50,067 nucleotides of DNA. It comes from Clostridia bacterium. Lineage in GTDB: Bacteria > Bacillota_A > Clostridia > Christensenellales > Aristaeellaceae. The notes beneath the pieces were generated by a model. It had not been told where the DNA came from. It did not search any database and saw only the letters and a program-made list of their open reading frames with translations. Below, piece by piece: positions 23,022-31,691 of this stretch (positions are counted from its first letter, which is position 1; each line of letters starts with the position of its first letter). Where the stretch lies: positions 1 to 50,067 of the forward strand of contig JAFWQM010000080.1 of NCBI GenBank assembly GCA_017509065.1, read 5' to 3'. A program made the position numbers and the translations under genes.

Positions 23022-24151
23022 TCGGACAGGTGCAGTTCCGGGTCAAGGGCCTGAGCGCGGAAAAGCTGCTGAACGAAGCGCGGAAACGGGGCATTGCTTT
23101 TAGCCTTGTGAAGCGGGAGAAGAGCCGTTCCCTGCTGCTCCGCTGCTCGCCGAAGGATTACGATGCGTTTTGTGAAATGGCACGGGAAAAGGGCTTTGAG
23201 GTCAGTCCCGCTCAGCCGGTCGGCTGGCTGCGGATGAAGACGCGGCTGACAAAAAGGATCGGCCTCTGGGCAGGCGCGCTGATCGTTCTGGGGCTGCTCA
23301 TCTGGGCGATGGGCTACGTGTGGGAAGTACGGGTGGAAAACGCCGGGGCGTATCTGGGCGAGGTCAGAATGTTCCTGGATGCGGAGGGCGTTCGGCCCGG
23401 TATCCGGCGCAGCAGCGTCCGCCTGTCCGAATTGCAGGACAAACTGGTATGGCGGCTGCCCAAGGTGAAATGGGTCCGCGCGGAATGGCAGGGCGTCAGC
23501 CTGGTGGTGCGCCTGGAGGAGGGCGTGCCCCCGCCGGATACGGTCAGCGACGAAGGCTCCGGGGATGTGGTGGCGGCGGCTGACGGGCTGATTCAGCGCA
23601 TCACCACCTATGCGGGCACCCCGGCGGTGAAAGCTGGTGACTTTGTGAAAGCGGGCCAGATACTGATAAAAGGGGAGGAACGCGGAAAGGACGGCGACGT
23701 GCATCCGGTGAGCGCCCGCGGCGAGGTGATAGCCCGGCAGTGGGTTGTTGCTAAAACCCGCGTGCCCGTTACGGAAACCGTGTCCGTTCCCACGGGCAGG
23801 GAAACCGTGCTCCGTGTGATCGGAACACCGGTTTTTACATGGCACAGGGAGGAGGCACCGGACTACCTCACCAGCGATATCGACTGCCGAGCCGTTCCTC
23901 TGGGCGGCGCATGGCTGCCGGTATGGATGGTGAGGGAAACGTTTATGGAAGTCTCGCTCCGCGAGCAAGGCCGTGATCTGGAAGAAGTGAAGCGCGAAGG
24001 AACAAGGGCGGCGGTTTTTGGCCTGAATCAAGCCACAATGAACGACGAAACGGTTGACAAATGGATAAATTTCAGTATGATAGAAGGGGATACTATGACT
24101 GTGACGGCCACCGCCGAGATCCTAAGGGATATCGGCCGCCGTCAGCAATAA
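23018..24151 (+). CDS. yqfD: Sporulation protein YqfD
   Basis: A 377-residue membrane protein of the YqfD family. The N-terminal cytoplasmic region includes AEKLLNEARKRGIAFSLVKR, one transmembrane helix lies at about 82-101 (GLWAGALIVLGLLIWAMGY), and the extracytoplasmic part has VSLVVRLEEGVPPPDT, AADGLIQRITTYAGTPAVKA and GEVIARQWVV. It is translationally coupled to yqfC through a 4-bp overlap. Mutants of the Bacillus gene block late sporulation. PhoH follows 15 bp later, as in most spore formers. Confidence 0.93.
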   Translation: MIGQVQFRVKGLSAEKLLNEARKRGIAFSLVKREKSRSLLLRCSPKDYDAFCEMAREKGFEVSPAQPVGWLRMKTRLTKRIGLWAGALIVLGLLIWAMGYVWEVRVENAGAYLGEVRMFLDAEGVRPGIRRSSVRLSELQDKLVWRLPKVKWVRAEWQGVSLVVRLEEGVPPPDTVSDEGSGDVVAAADGLIQRITTYAGTPAVKAGDFVKAGQILIKGEERGKDGDVHPVSARGEVIARQWVVAKTRVPVTETVSVPTGRETVLRVIGTPVFTWHREEAPDYLTSDIDCRAVPLGGAWLPVWMVRETFMEVSLREQGRDLEEVKREGTRAAVFGLNQATMNDETVDKWINFSMIEGDTMTVTATAEILRDIGRRQQ

Positions 24152-24166
24152 ACAGACCCGAAGGAG

Positions 24167-25138
24167 ATGCGCAGTTTTTTGCAGTTGACGCTTGAAAACA
24201 TGGAATCCTATCTTTCTCTGTTCGGCATGAATGACCGGAACATGGCCGCGCTGGAACAGGAACTGAACGTGACCGCTTCGCTTCGGGGCCAGGAACTGGT
24301 GCTGCAGGGCGGCGCGGCGGATGTGGAAACGGCAGAGCATGTGATTCAAAAACTTTTGGAGATGCTCCGCAAAGGCGAAATCGTAGACGCCTCCCGCATC
24401 CGCTACGCCGTGGCGCTGGCCCGCGACGGGCGGCTGGATGAAATCGAAGAAATCCTGAGCGACGTGGTCGCCATCACGCACCGGGGACGGCGCATCCAGT
24501 GCAAGACCCTGGGCCAAAGGGAATATGTGAACGCCGTGCGAAACGGGGAGCTGACTATCTGCGTCGGCCCCGCAGGCACAGGTAAAACCTATCTGGCCAT
24601 GGCCATGGCGGTGGTGGCGCTGAAAAACAAAGAGGCCGAGCGCATCGTGCTCACCCGGCCCGCCGTGGAAGCGGGGGAGAGGCTGGGCTTTCTGCCCGGC
24701 GACATGACGCAGAAGGTGGACCCTTACCTTAGGCCCCTGTATGACGCACTGTATGAAATCATGGGCGTGGAAAGCTATCAGCGCCTGGCGGAGCGCGGTA
24801 CGCTGGAGGTCGCGCCGCTGGCTTTCATGCGCGGGCGCACGCTTGGCGACGCCTTCATCATCCTGGATGAAGCGCAGAACACCACCCCCGAACAGATGAA
24901 AATGTTTCTGACCCGCCTTGGCGCGTCCTCCCGCTGCATCGTGACCGGAGACATCTCCCAGATTGACCTGCCGAAAGGAAGAAAGAGCGGCCTGGTGGAA
25001 GCCATGGAAGTGCTGCGCGGCGTGGAGGGCATCAGCGTGGTGGAGCTCACCGCGCGCGATGTCGTGCGCCATGAGTTGGTACAGAAGATCGTCCGCGCCT
25101 ACGAAGCGTATGAGGCGAAAGAAGGGGACGGGGAATGA
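24167..25138 (+). CDS. phoH: PhoH family ATPase
   Basis: PhoH-like P-loop ATPase (about 323 residues), probably acting on RNA. Walker A GPAGTGKT is at 134-141, VLTRPAVEAGERLGFLPGDM follows, and Walker B FIILDEAQN is at about 230-238; sensor GDISQIDLP is also present. The N-terminal region contains LENMESYLSLFGMND. AAGGAG directly abuts the ATG at 24167, which is too close; the in-frame TTG at 24179, 12 nt away, may be the true start. The end overlaps pgpH (ATGA). The order phoH-pgpH-ybeY is conserved in Firmicutes. Confidence 0.95.
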   Translation: MRSFLQLTLENMESYLSLFGMNDRNMAALEQELNVTASLRGQELVLQGGAADVETAEHVIQKLLEMLRKGEIVDASRIRYAVALARDGRLDEIEEILSDVVAITHRGRRIQCKTLGQREYVNAVRNGELTICVGPAGTGKTYLAMAMAVVALKNKEAERIVLTRPAVEAGERLGFLPGDMTQKVDPYLRPLYDALYEIMGVESYQRLAERGTLEVAPLAFMRGRTLGDAFIILDEAQNTTPEQMKMFLTRLGASSRCIVTGDISQIDLPKGRKSGLVEAMEVLRGVEGISVVELTARDVVRHELVQKIVRAYEAYEAKEGDGE

Positions 25139-27567
25139 AGCAGAATCAGAAAAAGAGCAAGAAGGTTTCCCTCCGGGAGATTTTCCGTTCCGCCGAAGCG
25201 TTCCGGACGCTGATCTGCGTGCTGGGCACAGCGGTCGTGATCGGGCTGTTCGAGGTGGCCATCGTGCCCATGCGCTATAACCTGCAGGTCGGCATGGTGC
25301 CAACCACCACCATCTCCGCCACGAAAGACGTGGTGGACGAGCTGAGCACCGAACAGAAGCGCAAGGAAGCCGCAGCCCAGGTGACGCCGACGTACCGCTT
25401 TCAGGAAGGGATCACCGAGCAGGTGATGAACGATTTTGACAGTATTTTCGCCCAGCTGCGCTCCGTGCGCCAGTATGCGGGCACGCTGACTGACAGTTCC
25501 GCCTCCAAGGTTTACACCAAGGATGAATTGCAGTACGCCCGCGACCTGCTCACTCTCATCAGCCTGTCCGACTACCAGCTCACCAGCCTGATGCGCTGCA
25601 AGACGGAGGAATTAGAAGAAGCCTACACCCTGCTCTACGCTGTGCTGCAGAGCACCATGCAGGGCCATGTGACTCAGGGCCAGGAAAGCGCGACGGTATA
25701 CAACATCCGCCAGATCGTGAATTACCGCATTTCCATCACGCTCGGCCAGAATATCGTGCCTGCCGTGCTGAACGCCTGCGTTCAGGCAAATATGCTCATC
25801 GACCAGGAAGTGACCGAAGCCGCCCGGGAAGCCGCCCGCGAAGCGGTGGAGCCCGTGATCTACAAGCAGGGCCAGAACATCGTTGTCCGCGGCCAGGGCA
25901 GGATCAGCGCCAACCAGCTCGCCATGCTGTCCACGCTGGGCCTGCTGAGCAACGGCGAGGTGGATATGACCATTTATCTCGGCGCGGCCCTGCTGGTGGT
26001 GCTGGTCATGGCCGTGATGCTGTTTTTGCTCGGCTATCTCAAGGATAATAATGTACTGGATGACACGCCCAAGATCTACCTGCTGTTCACCGTGTTCCTG
26101 ATTACCCTGGCGGTCAGCCTGGTGGCGCGCATTGCCAACCCCTACCTGGCCCCCACTGTGCTCTGTGCGCTGCTGATGACCTCTTTGCTGGGGCTTCGTC
26201 CCGCCGTCATCTGCAACGCAGCGCTGACCATCCTGGTGGCGGCTGTGGCTGCCGGCGGCAGTGAGGAATACGCCGAAAAAATGGTCACCATGATCGTTAC
26301 CGGCCTGCTCTCCGGCACTGCGGCGGCCATGATCATGCACCGCAAAACCAGCAGGCCGTGGGTGCTTCTCTCCGGCGCTGCGGCGGGCGGAATTGATTTC
26401 CTTACCATCCTCGCCTTCGGTCTGATGACCAACAGCGAGCTGTCCAGCTCGATGGTGCATGCGGCCTGGATGGGCGGCGGGGCGCTGATCGGCGCGCTGC
26501 TGTGCATCGGCGTCCAGCCGCTGCTGGAAATGATCTTCAACCTGCCCACGCCCATGAAGCTGATGGAACTTTCCAACCCCAACCAGCCGCTGCTTCGGCG
26601 GCTGTTGCTGGAAGCGCCCGGCACCTATCACCATGTGACGATCGTATCCAATTTAGCGGAGGCCGCCGCGGAAGCCATCGGCGCCAATCCGCTGCTTGCC
26701 CGTGTGGGCGGATATTACCATGATATCGGCAAACTGAAGCGGCCTTCCTATTTCACGGAAAACCAGATGAGCGGCGTGAACGCGCACGATCATGTTGACC
26801 CTTATGTGTCCGCCGCCATCATCACCTCCCACACCCGCGACGGCGTGGCGCTGGCGAAGGCGTACAGGCTTCCGGAAGCGGTGCAGCAGATTATTGCCCA
26901 GCACCACGGCAACACGCCGGTCATGTTCTTCTACCATAAGGCATTGCAGCAGGCGGATGGCAATCCTGTGGACGTCAATATTTTCCGCTATGACGGCCAT
27001 CCCCCGACGACGAAAGAAGCCGCCATCGTGATGCTGTGCGACACCATCGAAGCCGCCGTGCGCACCATGAAAAACCCGACGCCCGAGGGCATCGAGGAAT
27101 TTATCGTGAAGCTTGTGCGCAGCAAGCTGGAGGATGGCCAGCTCAGCGACAGTCCGCTGACGCTGCGCGATATTGAGCGCATCTGCGCCGCCGCCACGCA
27201 GGTGCTGGTGGGTGTGTTCCACGAACGCATTGAGTATCCCGATATGGACGAACTGAAGATTCAGCGCCAGGCGGAAAAAACGGCCGCTGAAATCAGAGGG
27301 GAAAAAGACGGCGCGAGCAAGGAAGAATACACCGTGCCGCGGGTATTGCCGGTCGGCCCGTCCCGGCTGGTGACGGTGGAGCCCATTCCCGCCGCCAAGC
27401 CTGTATCAATTGAAAAGCTGGTGAACATCGAGCCGCTTCCCACCAAGGAGATGGAACGGGAACTCAGGAGAAAGGAAGCGGCGGAACGAAAGGCGCGCCA
27501 GGCGGCGAACGACGAGCCTTACGATAATGAATTGCTGCCCGAAGAAGAGGAAGAGGACGAGCCATGA
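25135..27567 (+). CDS. pgpH: 7TM-HD cyclic-di-AMP phosphodiesterase PgpH
   Basis: An 810-residue membrane protein (YqfF family) that hydrolyses c-di-AMP in characterised Firmicutes. One N-terminal helix (about 27-45) is followed by a long extracytoplasmic domain (about 50-275), a seven-helix region (about 283-480), and a cytoplasmic HD domain. Visible metal residues are in TYHHVTIVSNLAEAA, GGYYHDIGK (HD at 529-530), HDHVDPYVSAAIITSH and IIAQHHGNTPVMFFYHKA. The C-terminal 100 residues are charged and low complexity. It is coupled to phoH and to ybeY by 4-bp overlaps. It would link second-messenger turnover to cell-wall and osmotic control. Confidence 0.96.
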   Translation: MKQNQKKSKKVSLREIFRSAEAFRTLICVLGTAVVIGLFEVAIVPMRYNLQVGMVPTTTISATKDVVDELSTEQKRKEAAAQVTPTYRFQEGITEQVMNDFDSIFAQLRSVRQYAGTLTDSSASKVYTKDELQYARDLLTLISLSDYQLTSLMRCKTEELEEAYTLLYAVLQSTMQGHVTQGQESATVYNIRQIVNYRISITLGQNIVPAVLNACVQANMLIDQEVTEAAREAAREAVEPVIYKQGQNIVVRGQGRISANQLAMLSTLGLLSNGEVDMTIYLGAALLVVLVMAVMLFLLGYLKDNNVLDDTPKIYLLFTVFLITLAVSLVARIANPYLAPTVLCALLMTSLLGLRPAVICNAALTILVAAVAAGGSEEYAEKMVTMIVTGLLSGTAAAMIMHRKTSRPWVLLSGAAAGGIDFLTILAFGLMTNSELSSSMVHAAWMGGGALIGALLCIGVQPLLEMIFNLPTPMKLMELSNPNQPLLRRLLLEAPGTYHHVTIVSNLAEAAAEAIGANPLLARVGGYYHDIGKLKRPSYFTENQMSGVNAHDHVDPYVSAAIITSHTRDGVALAKAYRLPEAVQQIIAQHHGNTPVMFFYHKALQQADGNPVDVNIFRYDGHPPTTKEAAIVMLCDTIEAAVRTMKNPTPEGIEEFIVKLVRSKLEDGQLSDSPLTLRDIERICAAATQVLVGVFHERIEYPDMDELKIQRQAEKTAAEIRGEKDGASKEEYTVPRVLPVGPSRLVTVEPIPAAKPVSIEKLVNIEPLPTKEMERELRRKEAAERKARQAANDEPYDNELLPEEEEEDEP

Positions 27568-28463
27568 GCGCGCATTTGGATATCCTGTGGGACGTGCCCA
27601 TGCCGGAAGGCGCGGACAGGCTGCTGAAAAAGACGGTCTCTGCCTGTGCGGAAACGGAAGGAATCACCCTGCCGGTCTACGCCCAACTGCGGGTGACGGA
27701 TGATGAAACGATCCGGGAAATCAACCGGGATTACCGAAGCGTCGACCGGGCGACCGATGTGCTCTCCTTCCCCTCCACGGACTGCGGGCCTGAGAAAACC
27801 TTAGGGCACTGCGAAAAGAAGCTGCTTCGGGAGCGGGATGAAACGGGCCGCTGTTTTCTTGGCGATATCATCATTTCCCTCCCCCGCGCGCAGGAGCAGG
27901 CCGCGGAATACGGCCACAGCCTGGAGCGGGAATTCGCCTATCTCACCGCGCACGCGATGTTTCATTTGATGGGCTATGACCACATGCGGGACGAAGACAA
28001 AGAAAGGATGCGGGCTATGGAAGAAAAAGCGCTGAACAAAGCCGGTGCCGCCAGGGTGACGGACGGTGAACTGATCGCCATGGCAAAGGAAGCCATGCAG
28101 TTTTCCTATTCGCCGTATTCCCATTTCAAGGTTGGCGCGGCGCTGCTGGCAAAAAACGGCCGGGTGTTCACGGGCTGCAACATCGAAAACGCCTCCTACG
28201 GTGTTACCAATTGCGCCGAGCGCACCGCCCTGTTTAAGGCGGTCAGTGAGGGCGTCAGGGAATTTACCGCCATTGCCATCACCGCCGAAAAATCTATGGC
28301 CTGGCCCTGCGGCATCTGCCGCCAGGCGCTGAACGAATTCGCCCCTGACCTGCGTATCATCGTCGCCTGCGGGGACGAGCGGGACGAGGCCCTGCTCTGC
28401 GACCTGCTGCCCCACGGCTTCGGCCCCAATAGCGGGATGCTGGACATTTTAGGAAAAGAATAG
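27564..28463 (+). CDS. YbeY endoribonuclease fused to cytidine deaminase
   Basis: A single 299-residue frame holds two enzymes. Residues 1-160 are YbeY, the 16S rRNA 3'-end maturation and quality-control RNase, with zinc motif HAMFHLMGYDH (130-140; His130, His134, His140) and TDVLSFP. The usual Gly after the first His is Ala. Residues about 165-299 are cytidine deaminase: Cys217-Ala-Glu219 and PCGIC (Cys249, Cys252) supply the zinc site and catalytic Glu, with CNIENASYG for substrate. There is no stop or start between them. In many Firmicutes the order is ybeY-dgkA-cdd-era; here dgkA is missing and the flanking genes are joined. The ATG overlaps the pgpH stop. Confidence 0.93.
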   Translation: MSAHLDILWDVPMPEGADRLLKKTVSACAETEGITLPVYAQLRVTDDETIREINRDYRSVDRATDVLSFPSTDCGPEKTLGHCEKKLLRERDETGRCFLGDIIISLPRAQEQAAEYGHSLEREFAYLTAHAMFHLMGYDHMRDEDKERMRAMEEKALNKAGAARVTDGELIAMAKEAMQFSYSPYSHFKVGAALLAKNGRVFTGCNIENASYGVTNCAERTALFKAVSEGVREFTAIAITAEKSMAWPCGICRQALNEFAPDLRIIVACGDERDEALLCDLLPHGFGPNSGMLDILGKE

Positions 28464-28503
28464 GCAGTGTGTAACCGCGCTGATTTGAGAGGAAGGAATA
28501 ACC

Positions 28504-28803
28504 GTGCCGGAATTAAGGAATTGTGATGTATGCTGCGCGGGGGAATTGCGCGAAGGAATTAAAGTCACTGAAGCCAAACCATTGCGCGGAGGAATGATGC
28601 TTGTCACTTTCTCTACCGGCGAAAAACGGCTATTTGATGCCACACTGTTAAAAGGATCGGCGTTTGCTCCGCTTCAGGATGAAGAGATATTTATCCACCC
28701 GGTTTTGTTTCACGGAGTCATCACCTGGAATAACGGCGAAATCGACATCGCGCCGGAAACAGTATATCAGGAAAGCTATGCCTATGACAGCATTGCGATG
28801 TAA
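28504..28803 (+). CDS. DUF2442-like protein
   Basis: A 99-residue protein whose core, VTEAKPLRGGMMLVTFSTGE through LFDATLLKGSAFAPLQDEE to VLFHGVITWNNGEIDIAPET, fits the DUF2442 pattern (position-specific GxVxWxNxxDIxPE near the end). Members often accompany toxin-antitoxin genes, but none adjoins here. A GTG start at 28504 with GAGAGGAAGG upstream is chosen. The first 20 residues, with four cysteines or acidic residues, are unusual for the family. It lies between cdd and era in the same direction. Confidence 0.75.
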   Translation: MPELRNCDVCCAGELREGIKVTEAKPLRGGMMLVTFSTGEKRLFDATLLKGSAFAPLQDEEIFIHPVLFHGVITWNNGEIDIAPETVYQESYAYDSIAM

Positions 28804-28817
28804 AGAGAGGATATCAT

Positions 28818-29717
28818 ATGTCTGAAAACAAAAGCTTCCATTCCGGCTTCGCCACCATCGTGGGCCGGCCTAACGTGGGCAAATCCACGCTGCTGAATAC
28901 CCTGGTGGGCGAAAAGGTCGCCATCGTGTCCAGCCGTCCCCAGACCACCCGCAACCGGGTCATGGGCGTGATGGGTGGTGAAAACTGCCAGATTGTGTTC
29001 GTGGACACGCCCGGTATCCACCGCCCCCGTACCAAGCTGGGTGAGTTCATGGTGCAGTCCATTGAGGAAGCCATGGAGGGCATCGACGCGCTGCTTGTGC
29101 TGGTGGACGTGACCGCCATCGGCCCGCATGACCGCAGCATCGTTCAGGAAATGAGCCATAAAAAGGTATACAAGCTGCTGGTGCTCAACAAGACCGACCT
29201 GGTGGAGCCCAAAAACCTGCTCGCCATCATCGACTCCTTCAAGGATGCGGGTTACGACGGCATCCTGCCCGTCAGCGCCAAAACCGGCGACGGCGTTGAC
29301 GCCCTGAAAGCCGACCTTGCCGCCCATCTGCCCGTCGGCCCCAAGTACTTCCCCGACGATATGCTCACCGACCAGCCCGAGCGCGACATCTGCGCCGAGC
29401 TGATCCGGGAAAAGGCGCTGCGCAACCTGCGCGACGAAGTGCCCCACGGCATCGGCGTGGAAATGATGGCCATGAAAAAAATGAACGACCACTTCATGGA
29501 AATCGACGCTACCATCTACTGCGAGCGCGATTCCCATAAGGGCATCATCATCGGCAAAAAAGGCGCCATGCTGCAAAAAATCGGCGCGGAAGCCCGCGCC
29601 GATATAGAAGCCCTGCTGGATATGCATGTGAACCTGCAGCTATGGGTGAAAGTGCGCCCCGGCTGGCGCGATTCCGCCGAAGATCTGAAAACCCTGGGCT
29701 ACGTCCAAAACCGCTGA
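28818..29717 (+). CDS. era: GTPase Era
   Basis: Era (299 residues) binds the 3' end of 16S rRNA and couples ribosome assembly to growth. G1 GRPNVGKST (16-24), G3 DTPGIH, G4 NKTD and the C-terminal KH domain with GIIIGKKGAMLQKIG are all present. GAGAGGA lies upstream of the ATG. It follows YbeY, which acts on the same rRNA end. The usual downstream recO is absent; a terminator follows and queA is convergent. Confidence 0.98.
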   Translation: MSENKSFHSGFATIVGRPNVGKSTLLNTLVGEKVAIVSSRPQTTRNRVMGVMGGENCQIVFVDTPGIHRPRTKLGEFMVQSIEEAMEGIDALLVLVDVTAIGPHDRSIVQEMSHKKVYKLLVLNKTDLVEPKNLLAIIDSFKDAGYDGILPVSAKTGDGVDALKADLAAHLPVGPKYFPDDMLTDQPERDICAELIREKALRNLRDEVPHGIGVEMMAMKKMNDHFMEIDATIYCERDSHKGIIIGKKGAMLQKIGAEARADIEALLDMHVNLQLWVKVRPGWRDSAEDLKTLGYVQNR

Positions 29718-29733
29718 ACCCAGCGGTTTTTTT
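29707..29733. terminator. Bidirectional terminator between era and queA
   Basis: AAAACCGCTG and CAGCGGTTTT form a 10-bp stem with a 4-nt loop, starting inside the last codons of era, and T- and A-runs on either strand. Confidence 0.88.
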
Positions 29734-29736
29734 CTT

Positions 29737-30813
29737 TCAATACTGGCGGTAATTACCGTCCTCGTCGATCATGAACGGAGACCGGTTGCCTAAAATCAGC
29801 ATGCAGTCCCCAAAGCTGAAAAACCTGTATTGCTTTTCCACCGCTTCCTTATATGCGGCCAGGGCCTCTTTCCGGCCCATCAGGGCGGAAACGAGCATGA
29901 GCAGTGTGGATTCAGGCAGGTGGAAGTTGGTCAGCAGCGCGTCGGTGGCTTTGAGCTTGACGCCGGGAGTGATGAAAATGCTGGTGTCCCCCATGCCGGG
30001 GTGCACGATGCCGCTGTCGTCCGCCACGGTTTCAAGGGTGCGCACGGACGTGGTGCCGATGCATACGATCCTGCCGCCGTTCTTCCGGGCGGCATTGATT
30101 TTGTCCGCTGCTTCCGGAGTCACTTCGTAGTATTCGGAGTGCATTTTGTGCTCGCTCACGTCTTCGGCTTTGACCGGTCGGAAGGTGCCCAGGCCCACGT
30201 GCAGCAGCACGGGCACGATTTCAATGCCCTTTTCCCGCACGCGCTCCATCACTTCCGGGGTGAAGTGCAGCCCGGCGGTGGGGGCAGCGGCGCTGCCCTC
30301 CTGCTTGGCGTAGATGGTCTGGTACTGGGAGGGGTCTTCCAGCTTTTCATGGATATAAGGCGGCAGGGGCATTTCGCCTAAACGATCGAGGAGTTCTTCA
30401 AACACGCCCTCATACAGGAAGGTCACGATGCGTCCGCCCGCGTCGGTGGTGTCGCCGATCTCGGCCCTCAGGATACCGCCGCCGAAAGAAACGATCACGC
30501 CCTTTTTCAGTCGCCGTCCGGGACGCACCAGGGTTTCCCAGCGGTCTTTGTCAATGCGCTTCAAGAGCAGTATTTCCACCGGCACATGGGTTTCTTCCTT
30601 TTCGCCCAGCAGGCGGGCGGGGATCACCTTCGTCTGATTGATCACCATCACGTCGTCGGGACGCAAATAATCCGGCAAATCACGAAAGATTTTATCCTCC
30701 CGCAGGCCCGTGTCCCGATGAATGACCATCATGCGGGCGGCGTCACGGGGTTCCATGGGGGTCTGGGCGATGAGGCGTTCGGGCAGGTCGTAGTAAAAAT
30801 CAGAGGTTTTCAA
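29737..30813 (-). CDS. queA: S-adenosylmethionine:tRNA ribosyltransferase-isomerase
   Basis: QueA (358 residues) transfers the ribosyl moiety of SAM to preQ1-tRNA in queuosine synthesis. Typical segments: TSDFYYDLPERLIAQTP at the start, NQTKVIPARLLG, AAPTAGLHFTPEV, VGLGTFRPV, GTTSVRTLE and TNFHLPESTLLMLVSAL. No ATG is suitably placed, so TTG 30813 is proposed, with AAAGGA about 10 nt upstream, just after the GNAT stop. Upstream frame extension overlaps the GNAT gene and lacks similarity. It follows ruvCAB, as in many Bacteria. Confidence 0.95.
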   Translation of the reverse strand: MKTSDFYYDLPERLIAQTPMEPRDAARMMVIHRDTGLREDKIFRDLPDYLRPDDVMVINQTKVIPARLLGEKEETHVPVEILLLKRIDKDRWETLVRPGRRLKKGVIVSFGGGILRAEIGDTTDAGGRIVTFLYEGVFEELLDRLGEMPLPPYIHEKLEDPSQYQTIYAKQEGSAAAPTAGLHFTPEVMERVREKGIEIVPVLLHVGLGTFRPVKAEDVSEHKMHSEYYEVTPEAADKINAARKNGGRIVCIGTTSVRTLETVADDSGIVHPGMGDTSIFITPGVKLKATDALLTNFHLPESTLLMLVSALMGRKEALAAYKEAVEKQYRFFSFGDCMLILGNRSPFMIDEDGNYRQY

Positions 30814-30820
30814 ACTTGCG

Positions 30821-31309
30821 TCAGTCCTTTGAATATTGATAAGCGATTCTCGGGTCACCGTTTTCCAGATAAATGATTCCACAGCGGACAAAGCCGTTTC
30901 TTTCCAGCGTATGCTGCATGGGCTTGTTGTCCGCGTGGGTGTCGGCGCGCACTTCGTCCGTGTATCGCAGGGCAAAATCAAGCGCAGCTTTCACCGCGCC
31001 TTTGATCATTCCGTCCGTGCCGATGCGGTGGATGGTGCCGTAAGGTTTGCTGGTGGGCCACTTACCATCCTCGATATAAGCGTATGTCGGGTCGTCGCCC
31101 AGGATGAAGGCGAACACGCCGTGGATGACGCCGTCTTCTTCGATCACGAACAGGCGTCCCTGCCCGATGTCCGCTTGCAACAGTTCCCTTTGTGGATAGC
31201 CGTGCACCCATTGATTCATATTCCCGGAAGCTCGCATAAAAGCCCGGGCGGCGGTATAGACATTTTCGATCCTGTCCAGATCGGTTCTTTCTGCGGGACG
31301 AATCTGCAT
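30821..31309 (-). CDS. GNAT family N-acetyltransferase
   Basis: A 162-residue GNAT protein: MQIRPAERTDLDRIENVYTA at the start, LFVIEEDGVIHGVFAFILGD in the central strands, and the terminal DNKPMQHTLERNGFVRCGII that is nearly invariant in RimI/YjcK-type enzymes. AGGAG precedes the ATG. It lies 7 bp upstream of queA, so they are probably co-transcribed. The acceptor is unknown. No classic RimI signature for ribosomal S18 is evident. Confidence 0.87.
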   Translation of the reverse strand: MQIRPAERTDLDRIENVYTAARAFMRASGNMNQWVHGYPQRELLQADIGQGRLFVIEEDGVIHGVFAFILGDDPTYAYIEDGKWPTSKPYGTIHRIGTDGMIKGAVKAALDFALRYTDEVRADTHADNKPMQHTLERNGFVRCGIIYLENGDPRIAYQYSKD

Positions 31310-31321
31310 ATTTTTCTCCTG

Positions 31322-31672
31322 TCAAAAGTTGAACCAAGGATACCGCTGCTGTTCGTAAGGATAATACCGCTCCTTACGGGCGGTTTCCAGAATGATTTCC
31401 CGATCTTCCATGGGGAGCGCTTTCGCTTCACGCACGGAAAAATGCTTCGCTTCAGGCTGCTGATTCAGCCAGGTGACGAAATCACGTTCCCCATAGAAAA
31501 GGCAGTCATAGCTTTCACCGCCGGCATCGTCCATCCGACGCCAAAAAGGAGAGTCCAGCCGGTTGATTTCCTCCAGAAACTGATCGGCAAAATGCCACAG
31601 CGCTTCGGCGATGGCGTCGGGCGCTTCATAGATGGTGGGAGGGCTGTCGGCGCTCAGCAAAATATACCGCAA
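31322..31672 (-). CDS. Hypothetical protein between ruvB and the GNAT gene
   Basis: A 116-residue acidic protein, beginning LRYILLSADSPPTIYEAPDA and ending KERYYPYEQQRYPWFNF. No ATG fits; a TTG at 31672 with AGAGGGAAAA upstream is chosen. The frame is open further to 31735 but overlaps ruvB. It contains many aromatic residues and no recognisable motif. It lies tightly between ruvB and the GNAT gene on the same strand, so it is likely in the ruv-queA transcript. I cannot assign a function. Confidence 0.65.
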   Translation of the reverse strand: MRYILLSADSPPTIYEAPDAIAEALWHFADQFLEEINRLDSPFWRRMDDAGGESYDCLFYGERDFVTWLNQQPEAKHFSVREAKALPMEDREIILETARKERYYPYEQQRYPWFNF

Positions 31673-31691
31673 AGTTTTCCCTCTTTTCCGT

